Assembly: GCA_031308135.1 (NCBI GenBank)
Contig: JAHLJT010009419.1
Coordinates: 61,502,634-61,566,633 of the forward strand
Direction: 5' to 3'
DNA from: Acheta domesticus
Lineage: Eukaryota > Arthropoda > Insecta > Orthoptera > Gryllidae
Length of the DNA: 64,000 nucleotides
The position numbers and the translations under genes were made by a program. Numbering within the stretch: position 1 is the stretch's first letter; every line of letters begins with the position of its first letter. Shown here piece by piece: positions 1 through 11,130 of the stretch. The notes beneath the pieces were generated by a model. The model saw only the letters and a program-made list of their open reading frames with translations. It did no database searches and was not told the DNA's origin.

Positions 1-760
1 ACAAGCAATTCATTCATTACAATTTGATGATCTGGGATTAGTGGCTCAAGGTAGGAATAATATGGAATATATGACCAGAAAAATAGTACAGGTCTATGTA
101 CTGGCTGAAAGATTATTAAATTTGAAGAAAACAGTGTATCTGATAGTAGGAGGAGAAGGTACTGGATTGAATATATGATTAGGAAGGACTGAATTAGTTG
201 AACAGTTCAAGTACTTGAGTACAATCCTGCATAAATCTGGAAACAGTGAAAAGAATATTGATGATTAGCCATAAGAATGTTGAGTGGGGTATTAAAGAGT
301 CGTAAAATTCAGGTACGAAAAAAAAGGTTATTGTAGGGACTATTATTGAAAGTATTTTAATCTATGGTGGAAAGCGTAACAAACTCTGACAAAATGTCAG
401 AAGCAAAAATTGTGTGCCAAAGAAATGGATGGGCTGCGAAAGAGCTGCCGAATTTCTAGAATACAGAAAATTAGAAACGTAGAGATCAGGGAGCGGATGC
501 AGCAAACGGAATCTGTTGTGGACTGAATAGGAATTAAAACGCTGCAACGATCTTGCCCTCTGAGAATAATCTCAGATTTAAGATGGTCTAAGAATGTCCT
601 CGTTTGGTCTCTTCACAGAAGAATGGAAAGAGGAAGGCCTCGTAAAACCTGGAATTCAGGAATAAATGAAGTCATGCGTAATAGAAGAATGGACGACGAT
701 CTACGGACGTACAGAGAAGGCTGGAACAGCAAAACAAGAGAGAACCGCTGACAAGTTGAA
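1..760 (+). mobile_element. 3' end of a decayed RTE-like non-LTR retrotransposon
   Basis: Translating the + strand across several frames gives the C-terminal part of an endonuclease/reverse-transcriptase LINE protein. Recognisable pieces are VEQFKYLSTILHKSGNSEKN (about 198-260), then EMDGLRKSCRISRIQKIRN (about 420-480) and RRMERGRPRKTWNSGINEV (about 615-675). These match the usual order of the RTE-type tail: thumb region, 'RRSCRISR..RIRNEEIRRRM', then the basic 'RRGRPRKTW' motif. Stops and frameshifts interrupt every frame, so it is not functional. The 5' part lies outside the window. The RTE clade is inferred from remembered family patterns and was not computed. Confidence 0.8.
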
Positions 761-1850
761 AAGTCGATAAAAATAAAAGTAATCTTGCATGCGAACGCAA
801 CTTTAGAAACGCATTTTTATAATGCTTAAATCTTTAAGCGTGTTGTGAAACAACTTTGCATTTCTGAAAGAAATTCAGATTTTTCTTAAGATATGGAATG
901 AACTGATCATGTTTCTGCAAAGATATATTTTGTGTTTGCTTACAAAACAGTTTTGCGTTAATATCAAATTTTTAAAGTTTATAATTTCCAAATATTGATT
1001 TAATTATTTCAAATTAGCCAACACTTGTTTTGAAATTGTGTTGACATGTGGGGTACTGTTATTCCGAATTTACTTGCATCCTTTCATAATACTCATATTT
1101 CAATGTTTTATCAGTAATACAATGCAACAGGAAAGACTAGCAGAATTGAATGACAGTCGATTAGAGCTATTGTAATATTCATGGGCTTACGAGATTCAAA
1201 CCCGATTCAATCAGTTGATTTCATTTTTTGTTGGTCTACCTCAAGCTCGTATATGAATGGGATGTGGATATTTAATAAAAACGCATTGGATTGGGGTTTA
1301 ATAAAGTAATAGCCAAATAATTGTATCTGATTTTGGCGAGATGGAGAAAATATGAAAACTTTGTAAGCAGAACTTTATTTCAGTTTTTATAGAGAATTAC
1401 ATGCACATTCAACAGGAAAGAAACGAAACGGTAACCATTTAAGAATCATTTTAGTGACCTTTTTACGTTGTAAAGGGGAGGGACAGTTGCAGGCAAAAGC
1501 AAAATCTCGTGATATCTCTCGCATAATTAATTAGTTCGATTTCTTAAGCGGCACTCGGAAATTCAATCACTCAATTATTATTTCCGTCTCTTTCCACCAT
1601 CTCCTGATGTATACACTAGATTATTCAATTTTTCAGTTATACATTTTCTTTATTATTTATTTCTTCATTTAATTATTTTTTCGTTTATTTGTTTATTCTA
1701 TTATCCATTTATTTACTTACTTTACATATATAATATTTATTTATTAAATTGCTCTTTCGATTGCTCGACTGCGAGAACTGCTATCACCAATTATTACAAT
1801 AACCATGTCATCGAAATGTCTCAAATGATACCACAAAGTCTCTTAACCAA
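761..1850. other. AT-rich stretch, nothing recognised
   Basis: Unique-looking AT-rich DNA with short T-rich runs (about 1660-1745). No coding pattern, terminal repeats or RNA-like structure could be supported. Confidence 0.5.
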
Positions 1851-2400
1851 TCAAGGTGGAAGAACAGTCAATATACAATCCAGTTTGAGAGGACAAGAAT
1901 CGCGGAGAAAATCAGCCAAGTCTCTCCAGCAAGCTCTTTCGCGGATTCGATGCGATCGCCAGTCCCGGATATGAGCAACCCCGATCTCAGCGACGTTCTC
2001 TCCGCGGAAATTCTCCAGCTGCCTTGGCGCTTTTGTTTCATTCCATCGCATCCGAACAACAGGTCGGGCTCCAGTTTTACATTTCAATATCAACTCCAGA
2101 GAAACTTCCTTTGCCGGCTGGAGCTGGAAATTGAAAAGGGTGGTAGAGCCGGGGAAGAGATGGCCGCGCGGGGACCCTCCTCCTTCCTCAGGAATTGCAG
2201 GCGTCCCGCAAGGGCCGACTCAAGGGTGAAGGGCGGCGTCGCGCCCGGCCGATGTGCGCAAGGGCGACTTAAAGGAGATCATGCGCTTGTTCGTGGAATC
2301 ATGGGGATAGGCGCCCGATCGTCCTATGCTGTTGAAGCTTCCCCGGCCATGCCGGAGCTCAGTGACTGCTTTCGATATGCCCCGGACAGCTTTTGATAAC
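1851..2400. other. Isolated GC-richer block, function unknown
   Basis: About 550 bp of clearly higher GC and CpG content inside AT-rich DNA. A 148-codon + frame (1950-2396) and overlapping - frames are open, but none resembles a known protein and the open frames follow from the base composition. It resembles the weaker CpG-rich blocks elsewhere in the window. A decayed repeat, a regulatory block or an unrecognised exon all remain possible. Confidence 0.35.
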
Positions 2401-3285
2401 TAACATATTTCTTTTAGTTTTAAATGTTAGTCAGTCGAGGTATTTCTGCAGATTTTTGTGAATAACGTCTACTCGAAATATCGATAAACTCATATTATTC
2501 CATAGTGAAAGTTCAATCTAAATATTCATTTCACTCATTCACTAATTTGTACACACACTTAATAATTCATTGATTTAATCACTCATTTATTCCATCTCTA
2601 TTCTATTAATTCACTAGTATCCCATTTCATTTATTCAAGCTTTCATTCACATCGTTTTTATGTAGAATAATCCATGGAAGTCGTGCGGTTTTACGTGGTT
2701 TTACATATCTTTCAATTGATATATTTTTGCAAGAAACATAGGTAAAAGCAAACTCTTCAACATGAGTTACTCATTATTGAAAAACAATTCCAAATAAAAC
2801 ACCATTAATTCCATATCAATCTCAGCAACGGTCACCCAACAGAAAGAACCTCAGAATAGTTAAATACTTCCGGTCATGTTTAGCACTACCCAATACGACT
2901 ATCCTATTCTCTTCACTTGTTACTTTATCGTTTATATATAGCCTACTACTTCACATACTATCTTTTTCGCAAAATCATCGCATGTGCGCCAGTAAACTAA
3001 AAAAATAACCATTTAATAACTTACGGAACGGCCCTTGTAAGACCATTGAGGCATTTCCGAGTGCATCAGGAGACAAGACTGATGTTGAACGCTTAAGCAT
3101 TTCCTGCACCCACTCCGTCATCAATCTGCCCATTTGTTTCTACTCCTCCCGGAGCACCTGCACCTCTCGTGTTTCATTTGATCGCCCTCCCGGCCCTCGC
3201 CGTTAGCGACTCCTCTGTCAGCGCATACAAATGAGGCCAAGAGGGAACGAGAGGCTGCCATCATCTACTCCCACCACGCCATCCC
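2401..3285. other. AT-rich to mixed spacer, nothing recognised
   Basis: AT-rich to about 3000, then a gradual rise in C content leading into the tandem array. No gene or mobile element recognised. Confidence 0.5.
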
Positions 3286-3339
3286 TTGCAACTATCCCCG
3301 CTACCCTTTGCCGCACTTCGCCTTCTTAGGTTTCCTGCC

Positions 3340-3890
3340 ACTCGTCCCCACCACTTGCCCTTGCGACTGGCCTCGCCACTCGTCCCCACCACTCGTCCCC
3401 ACCACTTCCCCTCACCACTCGCCCCCGGCATTACCACCACTCACCGTCTCTGGCCGCCGGCATTCACCTCCGCCACTCGCCCCCACCACTCGCCCCCGCC
3501 ACTCGCCCCGCCACTCGCCCCGCCACTCACCCCGCCACTCGCCCCGCCACTCGCCCCGCCACTCACCCCCGCCACTCGCCCCCGCCACTCACCCCCGCCA
3601 TTCACCCCCGCCACTCGCCCCCGTCACTCACCCCTGCCACTCGCCCCTGCCGCTCGCCCCTGCCACTCGCTCCTGCCACTCGCCCCCGCCGCTCGACCTG
3701 CCACTGGCCCCGGCATTCACCTCCGCCACTCGCTCCCGCTACTCGCCCCCGCCACTCGCCCCAGCCACTCACCCCCGCCACTCATCCCCGCCACTCACCC
3801 CCGCCACTCGCCCCCGCCACTCACCCCTGCCACTCGCCCCTGCCGCTCGCCCCCGCCACTCGCCCCTGCCACTCGCTCCACCATTCCTTC
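3340..3890. repeat. C-rich minisatellite, 12/13-bp unit (CACTCGCCCC[C]GC)
   Basis: Variants of CACTCGCCCCGC (12 bp) and CACTCGCCCCCGC (13 bp) are repeated about 40 times, with substitutions such as CACTCACCCC and CCGCTCGCCCC. The unit lacks stop codons, so two overlapping + frames of 228 and 245 codons stay open with Pro/His/Ser-rich low-complexity translations. These frames are by-products of the repeat. The less regular flanks (3300-3340 and 3890-3960) suggest older, decayed units. Confidence 0.85.
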
Positions 3891-4023
3891 TCGCAACTCG
3901 TTCTGGACGCTGGTCTTTGCCATTTGCCCCCGTCACCTACCTTTCCATTTGTTTCGTCCTCTCACTGGATGTTTTGACAGAAAAAGCCTTGTGAATTGTG
4001 ACCCAATGTTATCAAAAAATTGA

Positions 4024-4590
4024 CAAAAATTGTTATGTTACCGTTTAATATCAAGTTTAATATTGCCCTCCTATCTCAGTAAGTTTCTTCGTATAACACG
4101 TTGCGTAGTCAGAACCAGTTGAAAACGTTCTCAACATGATGTTTTCTGAAACATCTGGCCGAATTCCAGGTCCTGGAAATTTGAAACATATATTTTGACT
4201 TTTGGGATTACTTTATATGAAGCATAAAATTTTCATACATTTCCCAAAAATGTCTCCAGATGTTTGATTTTTTTCTCGTATACAGCAAAGGACGCTTAAA
4301 AATGGGCCGGTCTCATCCTCATTCAACTCTGAATTTTCGATGATTGCAAGAGTTCAAAATGTTTTCGGCGTCTACCAATCACTATTACACTGAAGATTTT
4401 TTCCTGAATTAAATGTTTTTCAAAGGCAGGTCTTAAATAAGGCTGTGTATAATTTTTCAAAAATATAGATTTTACATAATTTTCTATAAAATGTAGGCAA
4501 CTTTTAAGAATTTTTTCTAAACAAAAATGGCTCCAATTATTTTGTTTAATTATTTACCGCGGTTAAAGAGAATAAAGTTTAATTTTCATT
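4024..4590. other. AT-rich spacer, nothing recognised
   Basis: AT-rich DNA between two C-rich regions. No feature could be supported. Confidence 0.5.
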
Positions 4591-4689
4591 GAAATGTCTA
4601 AAAATTGTTATAAACAATGCGATAAAGTTTATACTGTTATAGCGCCTGATTTCATTTACTCGTCCATACCGCATTTACCTCGTGTATCT

Positions 4690-5160
4690 GTTATCGCCTT
4701 TGATATCATTTCCACTCTTCTGTTCCCGCGCCCCAGCCACCTTTCCCCACACTTTACCTACTTCCCTGTTGCAGATCTGCTCGAGCCACTGGCTCCTCCC
4801 TTTTGTATTACTTTTCCACCCTCGTGTTTTGGGTTCCTTGTACTCTGTTTCTTCTTTCCCCTACTCTCTCTCCCATTTCCTTCCTTTACAAAAGCTTTTT
4901 CCTTTTTCTCTCCAATGTCCTCTTTTCCCGTTCCGCCTCTTCCCCCTCCTTCCCCTCTTCTTCTTTCCCATTCTCTTAATTTCCTGTCATCTCTTGTTCC
5001 TCCTCTCCCCCTCCTCCTCTTCCTTCCCTTCCTCTCCCCTTTCCCCTGTCCAACACTTACCCTCCCCCTCTTCTTTTTTTCTACTCTCTCCTTCCCTTTC
5101 TCTCTTATTCTCCTCCCCACCCATTCACTTCCTCTGACGCACTCACCTCTCCCCTCACCT
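4690..5160. repeat. Pyrimidine-rich (CT) low-complexity tract
   Basis: About 470 bp in which the + strand is overwhelmingly C and T with irregular CCTT, CCCTC and TTCC blocks. Long frames are open on both strands (for example 280 codons at 4594-5436 +) only because purine-containing stop codons are rare. It runs directly into a CpG-rich block. Confidence 0.7.
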
Positions 5161-5440
5161 GGCCCTCTCCTCCCTCAGCCGAACCGCGCGCGCCCCCGCC
5201 CTCTCCCCTTTCCCCACCCCCTTCACCGCCCCATTTGCGCGCGTGTCCGCGGCCGCATCCTGATAACGCCCGCGATAGCGCGCCATCGATGCAGCCATCT
5301 TTCACACGCTGCCGCGCCTCGCCCCGCCCCGCCGCGCCGCGGCGCGCCAGGCGGGCGCGGTAATAACGCCCGAATGCAGACTTATAGGCTCCTCCCTTTG
5401 TTCCGGCGCGCGCGCGGGCGCGGGGCCACCTCGTAAAAAA
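5160..5440. promoter_or_regulatory. CpG-rich block (CpG-island-like)
   Basis: High density of CpG with GCGCGC clusters (about 5220-5425), sharply different from the AT-rich surroundings. It includes GATAACGCCCGCGATAGCGC at about 5261. No TATA element or splice-linked exon is clear, so a promoter role is only one reading; an unmethylated regulatory block or a GC-rich repeat is as likely. Confidence 0.4.
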
Positions 5441-6290
5441 TGCATCACCTGCGAAGAGACAAACAACACTCGCGGTGACGCACGACTTCCTCCGTAAATT
5501 CCGCGTCGATGAGATGTTTTCTGGGAAATCCGGGCCGGAACGAGAATCGATCTGCGGCTACGGCGGAGGCCGCTGGATCCTTTGACTCTTTGCGGGAACC
5601 GAAGGGGGGAAAGGTGGGGGATTGGACTTCGTCTCTGATCTCTGTGGGGTGGTAGACTCCTCATCCCTTTCCTTGGCGCTCGTTCCAACCTCGCTTCCCT
5701 TGGGCGCGTCTGTGCAATTCATGCTCACTGCACTTCTCGCCCATGCCCTGTCCACTTGTCGATGATATTTGAACGCAGGAATTCTCCTCCAAAGTGCGTC
5801 GCAGATTTTCGACCCATCTCTTTTCCCTGAAACCGGCTTCTAGTCACGCTCCGCCGCTTGTCCCGACAATTCGTACGGGCTCTCGTTCCCGCCGAACTCC
5901 TACCTGTTTCTGATTCCCGACTCTAGACATGGCGCCGGTTCATCGCCCGGGTTTCAGGTGATATCCTCGCGTCCATCTGCCTCCCATTTCTGTTCGCTCC
6001 CATCACCCGCCCATATTTATTTCCCCCACGTACCCGTGTCATTCCCATGATCTCATCTTTACCACTCCCACTAATCGTCGCGTGAAATTTCGCTCGTTAT
6101 AACCCGCATTTTTGTCTGCATCCTGTCCCATGTTCTAGCCCCATCTCTGCCCGCATCCCCGCCTATTTCATCGCCTCTCTTATGCATCGTTCTTCCCCGC
6201 CGTTCTTTCTCGTCATTTTCCTCGCTAATCTTCCACGTCACTCTTCCGCGTCACTCTTTCGCATCCCTGTTTCAATTCATTATTTCAAAT
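5441..6290. other. Mixed to C-rich spacer, no gene recognised
   Basis: Moderate GC, rich in TCCC and CCCATC stretches towards the 3' side. Degenerate copies of GTCACTCTT appear at about 6237-6262, before the perfect array. A 128-codon - frame (5302-5688) has no recognisable domain. Confidence 0.45.
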
Positions 6291-6298
6291 CGCTTATT

Positions 6299-6740
6299 CA
6301 AGTCACTCTTTCAAGTCACTCTTTCAAGTCACTCTTTCAAGTCACTCTTTCAAGTCACTCTTTCAAGTCACTCTTTCAAGTCACTCTTTCAAGTCACTCT
6401 TTCAAGTCACTCTTTCAAGTCACTCTTTCAAGTCACTCTTTCAAGTCACTCTTTCAAGTCACTCTTTCAAGTCACTCTTTCAAGTCACTCTTTCAAGTCA
6501 CTCTTTCAAGTCACTCTTTCAAGTCACTCTTTCAAGTCACTCTTTCAAGTCACTCTTTCAAGTCACTCTTTCAAGTCACTCTTTCAAGTCACTCTTTCAA
6601 GTCACTCTTTCAAGTCACTCTTTCAAGTCACTCTTTCAAGTCACTCTTTCAAGTCACTCTTTCAAGTCACTCTTTCAAGTCACTCTTTCAAGTCACTCTT
6701 TCAAGTCACTCTTTCAAGTCACTCTTTCAAGTCACTCTTT
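6299..6740. repeat. Perfect 13-bp satellite array, 34 copies (CAAGTCACTCTTT)
   Basis: 442 bp of a 13-bp unit repeated 34 times with no visible substitution. Since 13 is not a multiple of 3, one pass through all frames takes 39 bp and gives a 13-residue peptide period; no frame of the unit contains a stop, which explains the 212-codon open frame at 6182-6820. Degenerate relatives on both sides (about 6237-6298 and 6741-6790) suggest that the array expanded from a local, imperfect precursor. Perfect homogeneity indicates very recent expansion. Confidence 0.97.
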
Positions 6741-6879
6741 CAAATCAATCTTCCCCGTCATTCTTCCCCACCTCTCTTCCCCGCCACCCTTTCTCATCCC
6801 TCACCCTTACCTGCCAATAGCTCCCTGTCTCCCTGGGCCCTCATATCCATTTCTCGCCTCCTGCTGCAACCCCCGCCAG

Positions 6880-7225
6880 TCTGCTCGGGAGCGGTAGGTG
6901 GCTCGTCGGTGGAGCGGCGCGGCGCCACGCTCATCCGACTCTCCCGTCGCTGGCGGAAGGTAGAGTTCCGCTCCGTCTCTGTCTGCTCCCCTCGCGGGGG
7001 CGCGGCGGGGCGGGGCGGGGCGGGGCGGGGCGGGGCGGGGCGGGGCGGGGCGGGGCGGGGCGCGGCGCGGGCGTGCTCCTGCTTTAGAGATCGTCCGACG
7101 TTACAAACACACCAACTCGCTCCACAATCAACAAAACGAAGTGCCGCGCCGCCCGGGGGAGCGCGCGCGCTGGCTGGCGAAGGGCCGGGCCCGCCGCCGC
7201 CGGTCCAAAGCTCAGGAGGAAAGTT
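6880..7225. promoter_or_regulatory. CpG-rich block with an internal (GGGGC)n run
   Basis: High CpG content from about 6880 to 7220, containing the GGGGC array and the run CCGCCGCCGGTCC near 7193. GGGGCGGGG also matches the classic Sp1/GC-box. No gene start is recognisable downstream, so regulatory function is inferred from composition alone. Confidence 0.4.
7007..7061. repeat. (GGGGC)11 pentanucleotide microsatellite
   Basis: Eleven uninterrupted GGGGC units. Each run of four G is a potential G-quadruplex tract on the + strand. It translates to a Gly/Ala/Arg-rich frame that is not a gene. Confidence 0.95.
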
Positions 7226-7526
7226 TCTATCCAGGGGGCTTGAGTCCGGTAGGGTAGAGGTAAATAAAAAAAATTGTTTGCTCGTGTCTTTTCCGCGTCA
7301 GTGTAAGACGGGGGAATGTCCGGTATAATCCACAATAAGCGAAGTGACTGTTTCTGGGTAAAAGAAGACTAAAGCGAAGTGTTTGGTGACTGCACAAAAA
7401 CAATAAATATATATAGTGCAGAAATATATTTATTTTAGAAAGAGAGCTAAACTCTTTTTCTAATGCCATATATATTAGAAAATGTAGGTAAATAAAGTAA
7501 AAAAATGATACTTTAAAAATAATTGA

Positions 7527-7569
7527 CGCGCGCGCGCGCGCGCGCGCGCGCGCGCGTGTGTGTGTGTGT
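7527..7569. repeat. (CG)15 followed by (TG)n dinucleotide run
   Basis: Fifteen CG dinucleotides (7527-7556) pass directly into TG repeats (7557-7569). Alternating purine-pyrimidine DNA of this kind is the standard Z-DNA-forming motif. The TG end may be the CpG-decay product of an originally longer CG run. Confidence 0.95.
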
Positions 7570-9240
7570 ATGTGCTCAACCCACTGCTCCAATTTCGGCC
7601 AAACGTAGTGCATTTAACATTCATTAATAAAAATACAGAGGCCCGAGCAGTTCTTACACCTTCACGGGTAGGTTTGGGGAATGGGGTGACATTGAAAAAT
7701 AAAATGGGAGCATGGAACCGATATGCTCGTAATGCTTTTAGATAACTGCTGCAACGTTAGTGGTACATGGAGATTGTAGCAGTCTAATGAAAGAAAATTA
7801 TGCACAGGGCGGAGTGGGAGATGCACAGGATGAGTGGACTGTCAAATTATTTCATTTTGATTGATAAATTCCAGGACAACGCCGGGTAATCCACTAATGT
7901 ATAATATTTGCGGATTTAGATTGTTTGAATACATGCATGTCGTTTGCATTTGCTCTCCACATAACAATTTTCAGGTTAAAATCTCCATGCTGTAACGCTG
8001 CATTTGAAGCCAGAACTCTCCGCAGCGTATTCTGCTCCTGCCTTCTCCGCTATTTATAGCGGAAGTTTTTGTTTAGATAATCAAATTTCTCTCTTTGAAC
8101 TCGCCAATGTATTCCCGAGTTTATAATACGCACAATATCTTTAGAAATTTGTGACTTTCCTGAGCTCATTTCTTGTCGTTTTTATTTTTCAACTCCATAC
8201 TCCATAGTCGATATCAGCGATATCCGGAATGTTTCGAGCCGAAATGTTTTTATACAAACTGAAATCGATTTTCACGATCTTCAATATTTGTGATAGGGAA
8301 GTGCTTTGAGCCAAAAAAACCCTTTCAAGCACTAGGTTTTCTGTGATTTCGCGATTATTCTTCAAACAAACAAATTAAACAATGTTCAACATGTTAAATC
8401 CACAATCTAGTGCCTCTATTTCCCTTTCACATACGGAATAACATACGTTACAACTTGTTTCATCTTTTATTGGAAAGGAATCGTTTGAGTAAAACAATTA
8501 CAGAATTTCTTAGTAATATTCACTCTTAAACTGAAAATGACAAACAGGTAAAAATGGTAGGTACTAATAGTGAACTCTCATTTTCAGTGGAATGCATAGG
8601 TAATACATCCATAAATTCTTTATTTTTTCTCATTTTCATGTATCTTTCCTACACGTGGTGTATACAAAATATTCAATGGCAAGTATTCAATGGCTCAAAG
8701 ACTTTCGTTCCCCTTTAAATTCAATTTTCACTTCACTAGTTATCAAGCAACTCGTTATCTAAACTACTTATCAGTTCAACTTGTTGAATTCGAGATATCT
8801 TTCATTCTTTCCAAATCATACAACATTGCGACCGCAATAGTTCTAGACCTTTGTGCCTGTTGATAAATGACTGGTTTCCTTCTTGCCTGCATTTATTAGG
8901 ATCTAGTACATTTGATGAATATGAATAAGATTTAAGACCGGCGACATTAACTTCTAAGTTCGTTGGAACCCATAGAACCCACAAACATTAACTCTTATCT
9001 GCTGGAGCGATGATGAACGACAATATTTTAAAAATAATAGAATAAAATTCTTAAAAAATAATGTATGATTAACAGTTGAAAAATGAAAGATCTAACGTAG
9101 AAAAGTTCAGGTGAGCACTAGTACCATTTGATGAAAAACAGGCATGATAATTAGAATAATCCTCATAACTCAGGTTACACTAAATATTCCATTTTCTCTA
9201 GGAAGTTAAAAAGTATTTTATCGGAACCACGTCTCTCTCC
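7570..9240. other. AT-rich stretch, nothing recognised
   Basis: Generic AT-rich DNA. A small tandem echo (ATTCAATGGC twice at about 8671-8692) is the only local structure noted. Confidence 0.5.
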
Positions 9241-9560
9241 AAGACAGGCGTCTAGGCAATGCCTTTCACACCTACCTCTTGTCTTATCGCAGTGCACGAA
9301 ACATGATTCCCGGCATGGTGATATATTCGAGTAAGAATCCATGTTCCTCCTCAACTTTAGTTAAAACAGCTTTCCGGATTTCTACAGTAATCGTTTGGAA
9401 TGCTTTATCAGAACGGGCCATGTTGGGAGCATGTAAACATGTGGGGATAGAACTGGAAAAAATCGAGCGCGATTCGAGGTCCATCGATACTGAGGTCCAT
9501 CCATACTGAACTTGCACCTGCCTGAAATTGATGAGATTAAATAACGATAACAACCAATCT
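9240..9560 (-). other. Unrecognised open frame, 89 codons on the - strand
   Basis: The - frame 9553-9284 and an overlapping + frame of 76 codons are both open. The - translation has a charged, mixed composition (KVEEEHGFLLEYITMPGIMF near its end) rather than low complexity, so it could be a decayed exon or transposon fragment. No family was recognised and no splice context is convincing. Confidence 0.2.
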
Positions 9561-10070
9561 CTACTCTATTCATGATTATCCGGCCTGCTCATGAATACCC
9601 TCCGAGAAGATCCTACCGTTCTCTTAAACTTCTGCCGATATTCGCAGCAATGTTGACGCAATAAAGATCTAGAATATGCTGGTGTATTCTTTTGTAATTT
9701 TTTGTCCTTGAATTGTTTTAAGATTATTATTGATGTTTTTAAAAGAGTTTTTGATATTTTTGCGTCATTAATCGATGCTTTTAAATGACGTTTTGAATGG
9801 TTTACGCGTAATGTTTTAAATTTATGATTTCTTAATGTTATCAAATCAAATGTTTCATCCAAATCGAATTTTTGACTTGATGATTCCATTTGATTTTTAG
9901 ATTTGATAGTTTCTATTTACATAAATGGCTGATGGTTCGTCCCCATTGATGTTTAAGAATGATTTTCCTTTTGATGTTTCTGATTGACAGTTCCCCTTGG
10001 TGTTAATGATTAATCCCATTAATGATTTTTAAATTGTTTTTAATTGATTTTCCTTTGCGCACGCGGTCTT
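9561..10070. other. AT-rich spacer with repeated short words
   Basis: AT-rich. The TTTTTGAT / TGATTTTT-type words recur between 9720 and 10040 and keep a 107-codon - frame open. No known feature. Confidence 0.4.
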
Positions 10071-10597
10071 CACTTTCGGCCCACTGTGTGTGGACGAGAG
10101 TGCTGCTCCACAAGTTGCCGTCGCTATCGCAGCCGCGCGCGGCCTCCGTAGCTCGTTTGTTTTTTACAGCCGCCCCCGTTCTCCCCCTCCTCCTCCTCTT
10201 CCTCCTCAGAGGCCTTTCTCCGGCGAGGAGGAAATAAGGAAGGACGGAAGGGAGAGGGAGAGAGAGGGAGGGCCAGAGAGAGAGAGAGGGGGCGGTTGCA
10301 GAGAGCTCTGCAGGGGCCGCTGAGGTGCGGCGACACGTGTGCGCGGGCGGGCGCGCACACACTCGACGTCCTTGGGCGCGGAGGACGCGGCAGCGGAGGG
10401 CTGTGCAAAGGTCAATGCTCACTCGAACGCGGAATATATTCCGGGAACGGGCGCGAGGGGCGATATCCCATTCATGTCTGCTGGCCGGGAAATTTATCGC
10501 CGCCACTAAGGTTTTTGCGCGCTTGCCGAGACGTTCGCTCGCCGGGCCGTCTTAAAAGACGCGTCCGCGCTGGAGGGCGGCGCGGACCGCTCCGGCT
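10070..10597. promoter_or_regulatory. CpG-rich block (CpG-island-like) next to a SINE
   Basis: Strong CpG enrichment, with a GA-rich microsatellite (GAGAGGGAGAGAGAGGGAG type, about 10243-10293) and the sequence GGCCGGGAAATTTATCGCC at about 10483. It contains the 13-mer GGTTTTTGCGCGC (10510-10522), repeated exactly in the 32.4-kb CpG block. Several frames of 68-167 codons are open from composition alone. A family-A SINE abuts its 3' side. Promoter or regulatory function is inferred only. Confidence 0.45.
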
Positions 10598-11130
10598 TAG
10601 GTGGCTCAGGCCGTCAACTGATATCACTGCACTGCTCCTCGCCAGCCTAGGACAGGTGGGTCCCAGGGTTTGGGTCACAACAGTGATTGGGCGATTTTCG
10701 ACTCTTGGTACGTAGCTAGGTGGAATTCAGCCGCTGTCTAGAAGAGAATTCTAGCGGTCGGTTTCTAGCTAGCGGTTTCTTCTAGCTAGCGGTTTCTCTG
10801 ATCGGTAGGTTTCTCCGGTCGACACCAGGGGCAATTCTGCAGCAGTTCCCTAAAAAATAGGCCCCGAACCTCGCGATCTTTCCTTCCTCCTCCTTTCCCC
10901 CTTGTTGCCCCGTAATTAAACGTACTTACACTTACATGCCGGGAAACCAGTAGGGATCTGAGAGCTTGTTCCGGCTGGGGCGAGGTCCCGCTGGTGGAAG
11001 GTACGTGGATGGGAAAAGCCACGCAAGCCCTAGTCTAGACCAGCGTCATATCTCGTGATAGATCATGCGTTTCATTTACGGTACTAATGACCTTATCAGA
11101 CGACGCGCCCGGAATAATCAATCAATCAAA
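10598..11130 (+). mobile_element. Family-A SINE, full length
   Basis: Starts with a tRNA-like head (GTGGCTCAGG at 10601 as box A) and continues through the shared body: TTCTAGCGG, the core segment near 10800-10830, a CTTCC-rich stretch, then CCGGCTGGGGCGAGG at about 10971. It ends with GACGCGCCCGGAA and an (ATCA)n tail (about 11115-11130). The same order of blocks recurs at 40961, 50865 and in truncated copies. A private 17-bp tandem duplication (TCTAGCTAGCGGTTTCT) lies at about 10768-10801. Such elements are transcribed by RNA polymerase III and mobilised by LINE machinery. Confidence 0.8.

Noticed and set aside
3286..4023. Open frames of 228 and 245 codons (+)
   Set aside because: They run through a stop-free 12/13-bp minisatellite; the translation is pure low complexity and overlapping frames are equally open.
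4594..5436. 280-codon open frame (+)
   Set aside because: A pyrimidine-rich tract followed by a CpG-rich block; no conserved pattern.
6299..6740. A CRISPR array
   Set aside because: The units are contiguous with no unique spacers, and the context is eukaryotic.
6182..6820. 212-codon open frame (+) with a 13-residue peptide repeat
   Set aside because: The 13-bp unit lacks stops, so the frame is an automatic result of the array; no start context, introns or non-repeat domain.
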